Assembly (NCBI GenBank): GCA_026397915.1
Contig: JAPLTX010000045.1
Location: 80,915 to 144,914, forward strand
Source of the DNA: Verrucomicrobiota bacterium
GTDB taxonomy: Bacteria; Verrucomicrobiota; Verrucomicrobiia; CAIQCK01
Reading direction: 5' to 3'
DNA length: 64,000 nt
Shown: piece by piece, positions 1 through 8,694 of the stretch
Position numbering within the stretch: position 1 is the stretch's first letter
Layout: each line of letters begins with the position of its first letter
Made by a program: the position numbers and the translations under genes
Notes under the pieces: generated by a model
The model's database searches: none
What the model was told of the DNA's origin: nothing
Seen by the model: only the letters and a program-made list of their open reading frames with translations

Positions 1-2658
1 GCGGTCAATTCGGCCTGCGACGAGCAACGTCGTCTTCTCATCGAGCTTGATCTGTGCGGGAGGCGTGTCGGCAGCACGACCGAACGCCCATTCCGTTGCG
101 ACGGGGCTGTAACCGTCAGATGCGTGGGCGTATTCGAGCCGCAGCCAGCGTAACAAGTCAGCGCGGATTTTCTCCTGCGTCACGCGCCAGACCAGCGAAT
201 GACCTGTGACGCCACGCCCACCAAACTCCCCAAACACCTTCATCGCTTCATCGTCCAGCACCACCTCGTTCTCCACACTGCGCGACGGGTCAAGCGGCAG
301 CAGGTTCCCCATCTGGAAACGCTGGACGATGCCCCTCAGCAGTTCGTGAAAAAGGCTGCCGAAGTCCAGCGCGCTGATCCCCTCCGCGTCCTCCGGTTCC
401 TCAAGTTCCTCGACGCCCAGCACCTCGCGAAGGAAGAAGCTGAAAGGACAACGGGCGTAAGCTTCGAGGCGAGAGATCGCCCAACGATGTTTCGCCGGAT
501 CGAACAACCGCTGCACCACCTCCAACGATTCAGGTCGCTCCAAGCAACCGTCGTAGCCTGTCCAGCGCCCGCCGCCCCAACGTGTTCGCTCCAGCAGCAA
601 TCCCGGCACGAGCGTCGGCGACATCGCGTCAAGCAACGGTGTCACTCCGGCGCCCCCCTCGCGCCGCAATCCCTCCAATAACCGATAATCGAACTCGCCC
701 ACATCCAGCGCATCACCTTCCGCCGGCACCAATGGCGTAAGCAACACCTTGTGAACACGCGTATCCTTCTCCATCACTGAAAAGTTTGGGACACCGAGCG
801 TATCGAGCAAGAGTGCCGATGGCACCCGCGGACGGCCAGTGGCGGGCTCAATGCGCGGGAAAGTGATGACCAGCTTCTCGTTTGCAGCGTCGCATGCCAG
901 CCGGAACAACATCCGCTCCTCGTCCCGACCGCGCGCGACCTTCTCTTCGAGGCGCGCCATACCGTCTTCGGCGGGCAAGACCTTGTTCAACTCTCGCCGC
1001 TCGTCATCGAGCAAAACCGGATCCTCGCGGAGTTGGCGTGGCCAGCCTTTCTCGACCAAGCCGGGCACGATTACCATCGGCCAACTCACACCGCGCGCAG
1101 CCATGATGCCGCCGACAAAAGGCCCGCCTTCTTGGAAAGCTCCTTCGGGCAGCCGCGCCGCCTCGAACGCCTTGCGCGCGTAGAGCGCAAAATCTTCCCG
1201 GCTCGCCGATGCCCGATAGTCGTCAAGCGCGTCGAGCGCGCGCAGTTGATTGAATGCCGTTTCACGCTCCGGGGAATCCGCCAACAGCTCTTTGGCCGAT
1301 ACCTGCGTTGCCGCCGTGAACTCCGACCACTTGCCGTCCTGTGGCAACCGCGCAACCGACCGCGTCAGCTTCTCGATGAAAGCACCTAGTTCCCGCGCGT
1401 CCACCAACTCGCGCATCGCGACAGCGGTCTTCGATTCATCCGAGTGCGACTGCTCCATCTGAAGCTGCTTGATCCGCGCGCGGACACGATCACGCCAGAC
1501 ACTCGCACCAGCAACGATACCGAGTTCGGCGCTGAGGCGGTCCCACTCAGCGCCGCGGGAGGTTGTTGCAGGCGAGAGCGCGGCAAACTCCATCACCTTG
1601 GATCGCGCGAAGTCGCTGGCGGCGATATCGAGCAACAGCAGCAACAGACGTGGCTCGATCGCTTCGAGCGGCGCGCGACCCATTGCAAGATGCAACGGCC
1701 ACCCGCGCGCCGCAGTGAGGTCGCGCAGCAGTGGTCCGTAAGGTTCGTCGCCACGGCTCAGCACGGCGACGTCGCGCAGCGGGTGGCCAGTTTCTTCGCG
1801 CGCAAACGCCAGCGCCTCGCGAAGGATATCGCGACACTCGCGCGCCTCACCTGGTGCAGAAAGAACCTGCAGCGATTTTGGATCGCGAGCCTTGGATTTT
1901 GGATCACGCCGCTGCCGCTTCGCTCCCAGCGCTCCTTCGAACCAAGCGACGGTCGGCCTGGCGAAATCGTAAGCGCGTTCGTCCTCAAACGGGACGAACA
2001 CTTGCAGTTCCACGCGAGCGGCGAGCGCAGCAACGAGGCGGCGCTGCAAATGGTTGAAATCGTAAAAGCCGTAGAGACAGACCTCTTTCAACTTAAAACC
2101 CGAAACCCGAATCCCGGAACCCGAAACACCCTTAATCGCCTCCTTCAGCCTATCACTCTCGTCGCTGACATTATGAGATTGTAGAGTATTCTCGTAGGCT
2201 TCGTAGAGTCTAACGAGTTCGACAAGCTTGGCCTTGGGCAAGCCCGCCGTCGCGGCTGCGCTACGGAGTTCGTGCCGGCCAATGCCCGCCTCCTTCAGGT
2301 CGCGGATCGTTGCCAGCAGGCATTGGCGAAACCCCGCGCTCGACTTCACCGGATGGAAATAATCGCCTTCGACAACGTTGTCGGCAATGACGGTCTCTGC
2401 AATCAACTCGCCCGCGAACGGCGGCAACGGCTTGCAGTCCGGCGTCGCCTCCCGAATCAAGTCAGCCAGCGTCAGGAAACGGATGTTGACGTGGTCTTGC
2501 AAACGCCGGCGCAGATGGAGCCGCAGGAGGGCCGTGGGCACGACGATGACCACCGGCGTGAGCGAACCATGACGGCGCTTCACCTCGGCGACGTGTTCGC
2601 CGAGCGCGCTCTCCAGAGCGGAAAATGGGCCGACGCGAAGGAAATGCACGCTTTGCAA
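1..2658 (-). CDS. AddB/RecB-like PD-(D/E)XK nuclease, 3' end cut by window edge
   Basis: The minus strand stays open from just after a stop at 2659-2661 to base 1, giving about 886 codons. The translation looks like an AddB-type exonuclease subunit: a degenerate UvrD-like N-terminal half, then a RecB-type nuclease region with YARCPFSFFLREVLG (about bases 450-490), and finally VAGRIDR as the last residues before the edge. That matches the GxIDR motif of the RecB-family nuclease, so the remaining catalytic residues lie outside the window. The start is probably TTG 2658 or GTG 2649, since no ATG fits. The protein is expected to process double-strand ends for recombination. Two low-complexity inserts (about 1873-1904 and 2095-2131) are in frame. 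Family call is firm; AddB versus another RecB-like protein is less sure. Confidence 0.8.
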   Translation of the reverse strand, partial: MQSVHFLRVGPFSALESALGEHVAEVKRRHGSLTPVVIVVPTALLRLHLRRRLQDHVNIRFLTLADLIREATPDCKPLPPFAGELIAETVIADNVVEGDYFHPVKSSAGFRQCLLATIRDLKEAGIGRHELRSAAATAGLPKAKLVELVRLYEAYENTLQSHNVSDESDRLKEAIKGVSGSGIRVSGFKLKEVCLYGFYDFNHLQRRLVAALAARVELQVFVPFEDERAYDFARPTVAWFEGALGAKRQRRDPKSKARDPKSLQVLSAPGEARECRDILREALAFAREETGHPLRDVAVLSRGDEPYGPLLRDLTAARGWPLHLAMGRAPLEAIEPRLLLLLLDIAASDFARSKVMEFAALSPATTSRGAEWDRLSAELGIVAGASVWRDRVRARIKQLQMEQSHSDESKTAVAMRELVDARELGAFIEKLTRSVARLPQDGKWSEFTAATQVSAKELLADSPERETAFNQLRALDALDDYRASASREDFALYARKAFEAARLPEGAFQEGGPFVGGIMAARGVSWPMVIVPGLVEKGWPRQLREDPVLLDDERRELNKVLPAEDGMARLEEKVARGRDEERMLFRLACDAANEKLVITFPRIEPATGRPRVPSALLLDTLGVPNFSVMEKDTRVHKVLLTPLVPAEGDALDVGEFDYRLLEGLRREGGAGVTPLLDAMSPTLVPGLLLERTRWGGGRWTGYDGCLERPESLEVVQRLFDPAKHRWAISRLEAYARCPFSFFLREVLGVEELEEPEDAEGISALDFGSLFHELLRGIVQRFQMGNLLPLDPSRSVENEVVLDDEAMKVFGEFGGRGVTGHSLVWRVTQEKIRADLLRWLRLEYAHASDGYSPVATEWAFGRAADTPPAQIKLDEKTTLLVAGRIDR

Positions 2659-2694
2659 TTACCGCCGCTGCGCATCGGATGCAAACGTAAACGA

Positions 2695-2723
2695 AAAGGG
2701 AAACCGGAAACCGGTTTCCCTTT
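2695..2723 (-). terminator. Rho-independent terminator of the small secreted protein gene
   Basis: A perfect inverted repeat has 13-base arms (2695-2707 and 2711-2723) around a 3-base loop. Read on the minus strand, the right side of the stem ends in CCCTTT followed by T-rich sequence. It lies 37 bases past the stop of the gene at 2760-3116 and before the nuclease gene, which fits an intrinsic terminator separating the two. Confidence 0.75.
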
Positions 2724-2759
2724 CGTGCGAGATTCCACTCGCAACGGCTAGCGGGATGA

Positions 2760-3116
2760 CTACTTCTTCACTTCCTTCTTCTTCGCTGGCGGAGCCACGC
2801 GAACGCTGAGGGCGCACTTCTTGTCGCCATCTTCCTTGAAGCTCACAACAACCGCATCGCCTTCCTTGAAGTCTTCGCACTTCTTTGGATCTTTCTTCGT
2901 GCCGAATATCGTGGTCGGGCTCACGGCAAACTTCTGCTCGCCGTTCCTGTTCTTTACAACAATGCAATCGCTGCTGACGCTGACAATCTTGCCACTGCAC
3001 GTGGGCGGACCCTTGCGTTTCTCTCCATCCTTTCCCTTCTCCGCGGCAGACGCCGAAACGACCATGACCACGGCAGCGATCAACGATAATCCAACTACGG
3101 TCCACAACTTCTTCAT
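2760..3116 (-). CDS. Small secreted Lys-rich protein of unknown function
   Basis: The 118-residue product starts with a clear Sec signal peptide (MKK, then a hydrophobic run ending ASA, residues 1-24). The mature part is about 94 residues, very rich in Lys, with a likely small beta-barrel around GKIVSVSSDCIVVKNRNGE. This is reminiscent of DUF5666-type domains, but that similarity is only by eye. Three cysteines (in PPTCSG, SSDCIV and KKCED, with a fourth in KKCAL) may form disulfides. The start is supported by a TGGAGGAATAAGCA ribosome site before the ATG. It is a single-gene unit closed by its own terminator. No function can be assigned. Confidence 0.75.
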   Translation of the reverse strand: MKKLWTVVGLSLIAAVVMVVSASAAEKGKDGEKRKGPPTCSGKIVSVSSDCIVVKNRNGEQKFAVSPTTIFGTKKDPKKCEDFKEGDAVVVSFKEDGDKKCALSVRVAPPAKKKEVKK

Positions 3117-3166
3117 TGCTTATTCCTCCATTTGGTTGATTGGTTACGGATACTCTGCAAGCCGCG

Positions 3167-3195
3167 CGTATAACAAAGCCGCCGCCGTGATTCAA
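3167..3195 (-). promoter_or_regulatory. Candidate sigma70-type promoter for the small secreted protein
   Basis: On the minus strand TTGAAT (3190-3195) and TATACG (3167-3172) are separated by 17 bases, about 50 bases upstream of the ATG at 3116. Both hexamers deviate from consensus, so this is only a plausible reading. Confidence 0.3.
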
Positions 3196-3352
3196 GCGAT
3201 AAAATCAACAAAGACCGGAACAGTGGATTACAGTCGTTGTGCCTTGTTTTTGTCAGGTTAGGTGACTACGATGACGCTTGTTCAGCGATAGTTTACAGAA
3301 CGCCGAACATGAATTCTAATCGTTCTGCTTGGCCGCCCGCCAAACACGCAAG

Positions 3353-4363
3353 ATGACAAACACGCCACAAACAGAACAAGGCTTCTTCAGAAACCGGAAA
3401 GTTCTTATCACAGGCGGCTTGGGATTTATTGGGTCCACTCTCGCCCACCGATTGCTTGAACTTGGAGCGAGAGTGACGCTCGTGGACAGCCTGATCCCGC
3501 AATACGGTGGCAATCTATTCAACATTGAAAACATTCGGGACCGCGTCTGTGTGAACGTTTCCGATGTCCGCGATCCTTACGCCATGCAGCATCTTGTAGA
3601 TGGACAGGAACTGCTGTTCAACCTCGCAGGACAGACCAGTCATCTGGACTCGATGAGGGAACCGGAGACGGATCTGGAGATCAACTGCAAGTCACAGCTC
3701 TCAATCCTGGAGACTTGCAGGCATGTGAACCCTGCGATCCGCATTGTGTTCGCCGGAACGCGGCAGATTTATGGAAAGCCCAAATACTTGCCCGTGGACG
3801 AGGCACATCCTCTCCATCCCGTGGATGTGAATGGCATCAACAAGATCGCCGGCGAGATGTATCACCTGCTCTACTGCACGATCTACGGGGTTCGCTGCTG
3901 CGTCCTGCGCCTGACCAACACTTATGGCCCACGGATGCGTGTGAAGGACGCACGTCAGACCTTCCTCGGCATCTGGCTCCGGCAAATCATCGAAGGCCAC
4001 CCCATCCAGGTGTTCGGCGACGGCACGCAGCAGCGCGATTTCAACTATGTGGACGATGTCGTGGAGGCCATGCTTCTGGCCGCTTCCTCGGACAGGGCCG
4101 TCGGCAAGGTTTATAATCTCGGCAGCTCTGAAATCGTTTCGCTCAAGGACTTGGCGACGCTCATTGTCGCAGTAAACGGCGGTGGCCAATATGAGACTGT
4201 GCCGTTCAGCGACGAGTTGAAGAGGATTGACATCGGCGACTACTACAGCGACTTCCACAAAATCGAGGTCGAACTCGGCTGGCGTCCGAAGGTGAACCTG
4301 CGCGAAGGCCTGATGCGCAGCCTTGAGTATTATCGAAGTTATAAGAAAGCGTATTGGGAGTAA
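3353..4363 (+). CDS. NAD-dependent epimerase/dehydratase (extended SDR), nucleotide-sugar enzyme
   Basis: The 336-residue protein has an extended SDR fold: KVLITGGLGFIGS (residues 16-28) binds NAD(P), Asp45 ends the second strand, and LRLTNTYGPR and RDFNYVDDVVEA are typical of sugar-nucleotide epimerases. The usual YxxxK reads NGINK (residues 160-164), so the catalytic Tyr is Asn while Lys164 and Thr136 (AGTRQIYG) remain. A TTG at 3329 is also possible, but ATG 3353 gives the normal short N-terminus. It lies in a group with a methyltransferase and a glycosyltransferase, which suggests envelope glycan synthesis. Substrate unknown. Confidence 0.85.
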   Translation: MTNTPQTEQGFFRNRKVLITGGLGFIGSTLAHRLLELGARVTLVDSLIPQYGGNLFNIENIRDRVCVNVSDVRDPYAMQHLVDGQELLFNLAGQTSHLDSMREPETDLEINCKSQLSILETCRHVNPAIRIVFAGTRQIYGKPKYLPVDEAHPLHPVDVNGINKIAGEMYHLLYCTIYGVRCCVLRLTNTYGPRMRVKDARQTFLGIWLRQIIEGHPIQVFGDGTQQRDFNYVDDVVEAMLLAASSDRAVGKVYNLGSSEIVSLKDLATLIVAVNGGGQYETVPFSDELKRIDIGDYYSDFHKIEVELGWRPKVNLREGLMRSLEYYRSYKKAYWE

Positions 4364-4364
4364 T

Positions 4365-5120
4365 CTACTTTCTGGCGAGCGCGAAGACTGATGTTCCCAC
4401 AGGAAGGCGGATGCCGCCGATCAAAAGGCGATTTTCCAGCTTCACACAAGTTGCCAGCAATTGATTCATCCAAGATGAAACTGGCGAAGCGAGGTCCGAG
4501 AGGGTCTTCCCATCGATCGCCCGCGGCGGACACAGGCGCGTGAAGCCACGCCAAAGCAGTGCGGGCAAGAACCACGGCAGCAAACGGTAAGACGCAAACT
4601 CCACCGTGAATCCCGCGCCTTCGAGCAAACGCACGACTTCGCCGCGCCGGTAACGTCGTCGCGTATGCACGGCCACGTCATGGGATCCCCGGAGCGACTC
4701 AAGTGCCGCCACTTGGATGATGAGAAGACCCCCTTTCTTCAGACTTCGACGCAGCTTCTTCAACACCGCCTCCTCGTCTGTCACCCCGCGGTGATACAGC
4801 ACGTCCATGCAGGCTATCAGGTCGTATGATTCGGCCCCCATCTCATCCACAGCCAAATCACAATGGAGCACCCGGCCGATACCGCGTTGGGCGGTCGCCT
4901 CCAACGCCAGCGGGTGTGCGTCGCAACCAGTAACCGGGCCAAACGGCTGCATCAGTTCGCACAACCGTCCTGTGCCACAGCCAGCATCGAGAATGTTCAA
5001 CGGCCGCTTCAGCCAAGCAGCCTCGCCCTGAACCGAACGGATGACGAGATCATGAAGCCCCACATACCACCAGTGGTAATCTTCTACCGCACGCATCGCA
5101 TGGTATTCATCTGCTTCCAT
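4365..5120 (-). CDS. Class I SAM-dependent methyltransferase
   Basis: The 251-residue protein carries motif I of Rossmann methyltransferases (NILDAGCGTGRL, residues about 42-53), an acidic residue after strand 2 (TGCDAHP), and the motif IV-like YDLIACMDVLYH. The last 80 residues hold a short hydrophobic stretch (LPWFLPALLWRGF) that may touch the membrane. It converges with the SDR gene, the two stops being 1 base apart. It is probably involved in modifying a sugar or lipid-linked intermediate in the neighbouring polysaccharide group. The methyl acceptor cannot be read from sequence. Confidence 0.8.
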   Translation of the reverse strand: MEADEYHAMRAVEDYHWWYVGLHDLVIRSVQGEAAWLKRPLNILDAGCGTGRLCELMQPFGPVTGCDAHPLALEATAQRGIGRVLHCDLAVDEMGAESYDLIACMDVLYHRGVTDEEAVLKKLRRSLKKGGLLIIQVAALESLRGSHDVAVHTRRRYRRGEVVRLLEGAGFTVEFASYRLLPWFLPALLWRGFTRLCPPRAIDGKTLSDLASPVSSWMNQLLATCVKLENRLLIGGIRLPVGTSVFALARK

Positions 5121-5171
5121 TTCTTAAGATGCAGGCTGAGCACCAGCAGCGGCAAGCCGGAGTCCCTCCAC

Positions 5172-7034
5172 TCATCGGCCGCTCATAGCCACCGGCGAAC
5201 CGGCACGCTGGCGCATCATGTTTTCGAGTTGGGCAATGTTATGACGCAGTTGCGCGTCAAATTGCTGAAATGTTGGAAGCGATGCTGCGACTTTGAAATG
5301 CTTCAGCGACTCGTTGTATTGTCTCAGATCGGCATAGAGCAAGCCCAGAGCCAGATGAGACGCCTTGTGTGTGTGGGAAATTGCGATCGCCTTCTTAAAC
5401 CACTCGACGCTCTTTTGAATCTGTCCGAGTTCCTTGTATGCCACGGCTTTGTTAAAGTGCAACTTGATGCTCGTGGGCTCATACTTCAGCCCCACTTGTG
5501 TGACCAAGAGAGCTTCGGCATAGTGGCCCAACGAGTTTTCCACCGTTGCAAGGTTCTCATAACCGCTGATCAACGCCGGCTCGATTCCAAGCGCTTTCCG
5601 AAAGCATCTAATGCCTTCTTGCGGCTTCCCGTGCTCAACATAGGCCACGCCCAAATTCATCAGCGGGCGGAATTTCCCCGGGCTTTTCGTTGCTGCATCC
5701 GTCCAATTGGCAATTTCTGAACGCCAGAACTCATTTCGGGCGACCGTTGCCCCAATCAGCGCCAGTATCCACACGGCCGCACAAGCCGAGCCGACGTAGG
5801 CGAGGCCACGCCGGTCGTCGAAATAGGTTCGTATCATGTCAACGCCACAAGCCAAAGCTGTCAGCGCGCCAATGGAGGCAATGTAACAACGATGTTCCAC
5901 CATCAGGTCCGGCAAGGGGATCACGCTGGAAGAAACCGCAAGCGTCACGAAATACCATATAACCGAACAGAAGACCAGGGAACGGCGCGCATCTTCCTGC
6001 CGCCGGTAATACCACCACCCAGCCCCCGCAACGACCGCTCCAATCGTAGCCGCTGACGCAAGAACCTGCGGGTCCAACAGCGACTTCGACAGGCGGTATT
6101 CCCAGTCCAAATTCAGCCCATAAGGGACAAGAATCAGCCGCAAATACGTCAGAACCACGCTCAGTTGCGTCAGCGGGTAATGGTATGAGTAGTTCGGGTC
6201 GGAATACGGATTTGTAATGTTGACTGCGTCGGCGAGGCTCAAGTTGCAACCGTGCTGTGCCCAAGACGTCAGCAACATGAGAACGGGTATGATCGGCAGA
6301 CAAAGGAAATACGGAAGTGCCCGCTTCCATACGATTTTTAGAGGGATTCCCGTAACAAGCCAGTCCATGGCGACAAGTATGAACGGTAAAGTAAACAACT
6401 CCTCTTTCGACAGCATCCCGACGACGAGGCCGACGACAGACATCCAGAGGAAGAACCTCGCGGTTGTCTTGTTCTCGGTGGAGTATGCGATCAAGTAGGT
6501 CAAAATCGTGAACAGATAGAAGAAAGCGGCCAGCGAGGTGAAACGCTGCACAATGTAGGTGACCGACTCGATTTGAAGCGGATGCACCAGGAAAAGAAGC
6601 GCGGCGGTGAGCGCAATGAACCTCTCGGAAGTTGCTGTCAACGAACCGGATTTTCGCGACTCACCAAGAAGATGCAACAGGACCATGAAGAGCAGGACGG
6701 CATTCGCGCAATGGATGGCGATGTTCACCGCCCGAAACCCTCTGGGCTTCATTCCATCAACGACATAGTTGATGTAAAAGGTCAGATACGTCACCGGACG
6801 CAGAATGAAATTGGTGGAGAGATCCGGATCCAGCCCCAACTTGCTTGAGTAAGTGGAGAACGCCACAAAATCGCCGTTGTAGGCAAAACTGTGAGCGTCT
6901 TTGACCAGCGGGTTTTGCACAATGTAAACGTGGTCGTCGAACACAAACGGGAAGGACAAGGTGTGGCCATAAAGCAACACACCCGTGACGATGATGATGC
7001 CGACAGCTATGCTATAAAACCGCGGTGTGATCAT
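5172..7034 (-). CDS. Multi-pass membrane protein with C-terminal TPR repeats
   Basis: About 620 residues. The N-terminal two thirds hold many hydrophobic helices in the layout of PMT/TMTC-like proteins, including FPFVFDDHVYIVQNP, an acidic first periplasmic loop like that of lipid-sugar-dependent glycosyltransferases of the GT-C class. The last 150 residues are TPR repeats (GKPQEGIRCFRKALGIEP, GHYAEALLVTQVGLKYEP, GQIQKSVEWFKKAIAIS). ATG 7034 is preferred over an upstream start at 7136; it overlaps the glycosyltransferase gene by 23 bases, suggesting translational coupling. A role in transferring a sugar from a polyprenyl carrier is inference. Confidence 0.75.
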   Translation of the reverse strand: MITPRFYSIAVGIIIVTGVLLYGHTLSFPFVFDDHVYIVQNPLVKDAHSFAYNGDFVAFSTYSSKLGLDPDLSTNFILRPVTYLTFYINYVVDGMKPRGFRAVNIAIHCANAVLLFMVLLHLLGESRKSGSLTATSERFIALTAALLFLVHPLQIESVTYIVQRFTSLAAFFYLFTILTYLIAYSTENKTTARFFLWMSVVGLVVGMLSKEELFTLPFILVAMDWLVTGIPLKIVWKRALPYFLCLPIIPVLMLLTSWAQHGCNLSLADAVNITNPYSDPNYSYHYPLTQLSVVLTYLRLILVPYGLNLDWEYRLSKSLLDPQVLASAATIGAVVAGAGWWYYRRQEDARRSLVFCSVIWYFVTLAVSSSVIPLPDLMVEHRCYIASIGALTALACGVDMIRTYFDDRRGLAYVGSACAAVWILALIGATVARNEFWRSEIANWTDAATKSPGKFRPLMNLGVAYVEHGKPQEGIRCFRKALGIEPALISGYENLATVENSLGHYAEALLVTQVGLKYEPTSIKLHFNKAVAYKELGQIQKSVEWFKKAIAISHTHKASHLALGLLYADLRQYNESLKHFKVAASLPTFQQFDAQLRHNIAQLENMMRQRAGSPVAMSGR

Positions 7035-8034
7035 GGGAACTCTGCCGGCGGTGAGACGGCTGTCGGAATGGCAGGAAATAGCCCGACTGAGGCGGCATCC
7101 CTGCCGGACGGCCTGTTTGCGCGTCGCGAATAACAAACTGTGGATCGCTATTCACGTGCATGTAGTTGCGCCCCACGTATTCCCCCACAATACCGATGGC
7201 CAGCAAAACCAGGCCGCGGAAGAACCAATTGGCCGCGTTGAGTTTCTGAAAGTTGTCCGGGTCCTTTATCCACGGCGTCATGCACGCCAGCAACGTGTAG
7301 AAACCATAAAACACACCCACCAGTGTCATGATAACTCCCAAGGCACCCACCAGCCGCAACGGATAAAGGGAAAACGCCACAAACATATTTCCCCAAAGTG
7401 AAACCAGTTTGCCAAAGCTGTAGCCTGATTCCCCATTGTCGCGCGACTGGTGCTCCACCGTCACCACTCCAATGCTGCGAGTAATTCTGAGAATGATGGC
7501 ATCCAGATAGGGATCCGGGCCGGTGTATAGAATGATTTGCTGCACCATGAACTTCGACAGAATCTTGAAGCTCGAAAGATAAAGGTCCGCCGGTTTGCCG
7601 AGCGCGTGCGTTGCCATCCAGTTGTGCAAGCGACTGCCGAGGTTTCTGAACCCGGAATGCATCTTGGCCTCGTAGCGGGTGTAAACCACATCATAGCCCT
7701 CTTTGATTTTTTCAACGAGTCTGGCTACCTCATGCGGTGGATTTTGATAATCATCATCCATGACGACGCAGTAATCCCCCTCGGCGTAATGAAGCCCCGC
7801 CATCACCGCATTGTGCTCCCCGAAGTTCCTTGTCAATCCGATGTAGTCAATCACCTCCGGATGCTGCTCACGAAGTCTATGGCAGGCTGCGCAGGAGTGA
7901 TCACGACTTCCGTCGTTGACCAACACAATTTGCAAAGTGCGGTAAGGTGGCAAATTTTCAATAAGTTCCTCGCACAGTTGTTCGATGGTCGCTTCGGCGT
8001 TATATACGGGTATCACTATCGAAAGCTTAATCAT
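7012..8034 (-). CDS. Family 2 glycosyltransferase, polyprenyl-phosphate type
   Basis: The 340-residue protein opens with KLSIVIPVYNAEATIEQL and has VLVNDGSRD and CVVMDDDYQNPP, the nucleotide-sugar and metal-binding acidic motifs of GT2 enzymes. Two C-terminal membrane helices (near LYPLRLVGALGVIMTLVGVF and NWFFRGLVLLAIGIVGEYVGR) give the shape of ArnC/GtrB/DPM1-like enzymes, which load a sugar onto polyprenyl phosphate. The start at 8034 follows a GAGAGG ribosome site at good spacing. The next gene is a GT-C-like membrane protein that could use the lipid-linked sugar. Confidence 0.85.
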   Translation of the reverse strand: MIKLSIVIPVYNAEATIEQLCEELIENLPPYRTLQIVLVNDGSRDHSCAACHRLREQHPEVIDYIGLTRNFGEHNAVMAGLHYAEGDYCVVMDDDYQNPPHEVARLVEKIKEGYDVVYTRYEAKMHSGFRNLGSRLHNWMATHALGKPADLYLSSFKILSKFMVQQIILYTGPDPYLDAIILRITRSIGVVTVEHQSRDNGESGYSFGKLVSLWGNMFVAFSLYPLRLVGALGVIMTLVGVFYGFYTLLACMTPWIKDPDNFQKLNAANWFFRGLVLLAIGIVGEYVGRNYMHVNSDPQFVIRDAQTGRPAGMPPQSGYFLPFRQPSHRRQSSHDHTAVL

Positions 8035-8051
8035 GTAACACCTCTCAGTAA

Positions 8052-8456
8052 TCAAACACGCATTGGGGACAAGACACGGCGAACCGCGGCGAGCACCTTT
8101 TCCGGCGGCTCCGTTTTCACTACAAACCCCTCCGCACCAGCCTGCATGGCCGCTACACCATAGACCAACTCGTTCTGCATGGAAAACACCAGCACCGGAA
8201 GCGTCGGATGCCGTGCTTTGATCTCCTTGATGAGATCAAAACTCATCCTGCCTTTCAGGTAAACGTCTGCAACCACCACGTCCGGCTTTGCAACGTCCAC
8301 TTCGGCCAGAGCTTGCGGCGTGTATTCAGCCACGCCGCACACCGCAAGGTCCGGCTGGGCATTGATAAACTCGCGCAGCCTTTCCCGCAACCCGCGATGC
8401 TCGTCAACGAGCAGGACTTTCCGCTTGCTCACCTTAGTGTTTGATGCCGTCGTCAT
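8052..8456 (-). CDS. Receiver-only response regulator
   Basis: The 134-residue protein is a single REC domain: VLLVDEHRGLRERL (acidic pocket), VVVADVYLKGR with the phosphoacceptor Asp, a conserved Ser in LVFSMQN, and the Lys in GFVVKTEPP. It ends right after helix 5, with no DNA-binding output domain. It probably works as a phosphate sink or protein-interaction switch for the histidine kinase upstream on the same strand. The start at MTTASNTK is chosen because the upstream extension is unlike any REC domain. Confidence 0.8.
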   Translation of the reverse strand: MTTASNTKVSKRKVLLVDEHRGLRERLREFINAQPDLAVCGVAEYTPQALAEVDVAKPDVVVADVYLKGRMSFDLIKEIKARHPTLPVLVFSMQNELVYGVAAMQAGAEGFVVKTEPPEKVLAAVRRVLSPMRV

Positions 8457-8546
8457 AGCCACTGCTTTTTCACCCGCACAGTGTCCACCCGATCGCCTTT
8501 TCAGGATAGTCGGGGCATCCATGACTTGTCCTATCGGGTGAAACCC

Positions 8547-8561
8547 TAGGGAAAACCCCTA
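8547..8561. promoter_or_regulatory. Candidate operator, TAGGG dyad
   Basis: TAGGG, five bases, then CCCTA form a perfect dyad about 90 bases upstream of the receiver-only gene. The surrounding sequence also has two AAACCC(C)TA copies 12 bases apart. A NarL-type regulator encoded next door would be a natural binder, but this is inference. Confidence 0.3.
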
Positions 8562-8694
8562 CCCCCCCCTCTAGTAACCGGCATCGAAAAACGAGGCCCG
8601 AACCACCCTGAAGTGTTGCGCTGTCGCTCCCCTGCTCCTCAGCCACGCCTACCAGGCTGAATCTGCCGCCCCTCTCAGTTGCCCGCACGCACCG

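Noticed and set aside
1..2750. Plus-strand frames of 160, 246 and 159 codons
   Set aside because: They are shadows of the nuclease gene on the minus strand, which reads continuously and has recognisable motifs.
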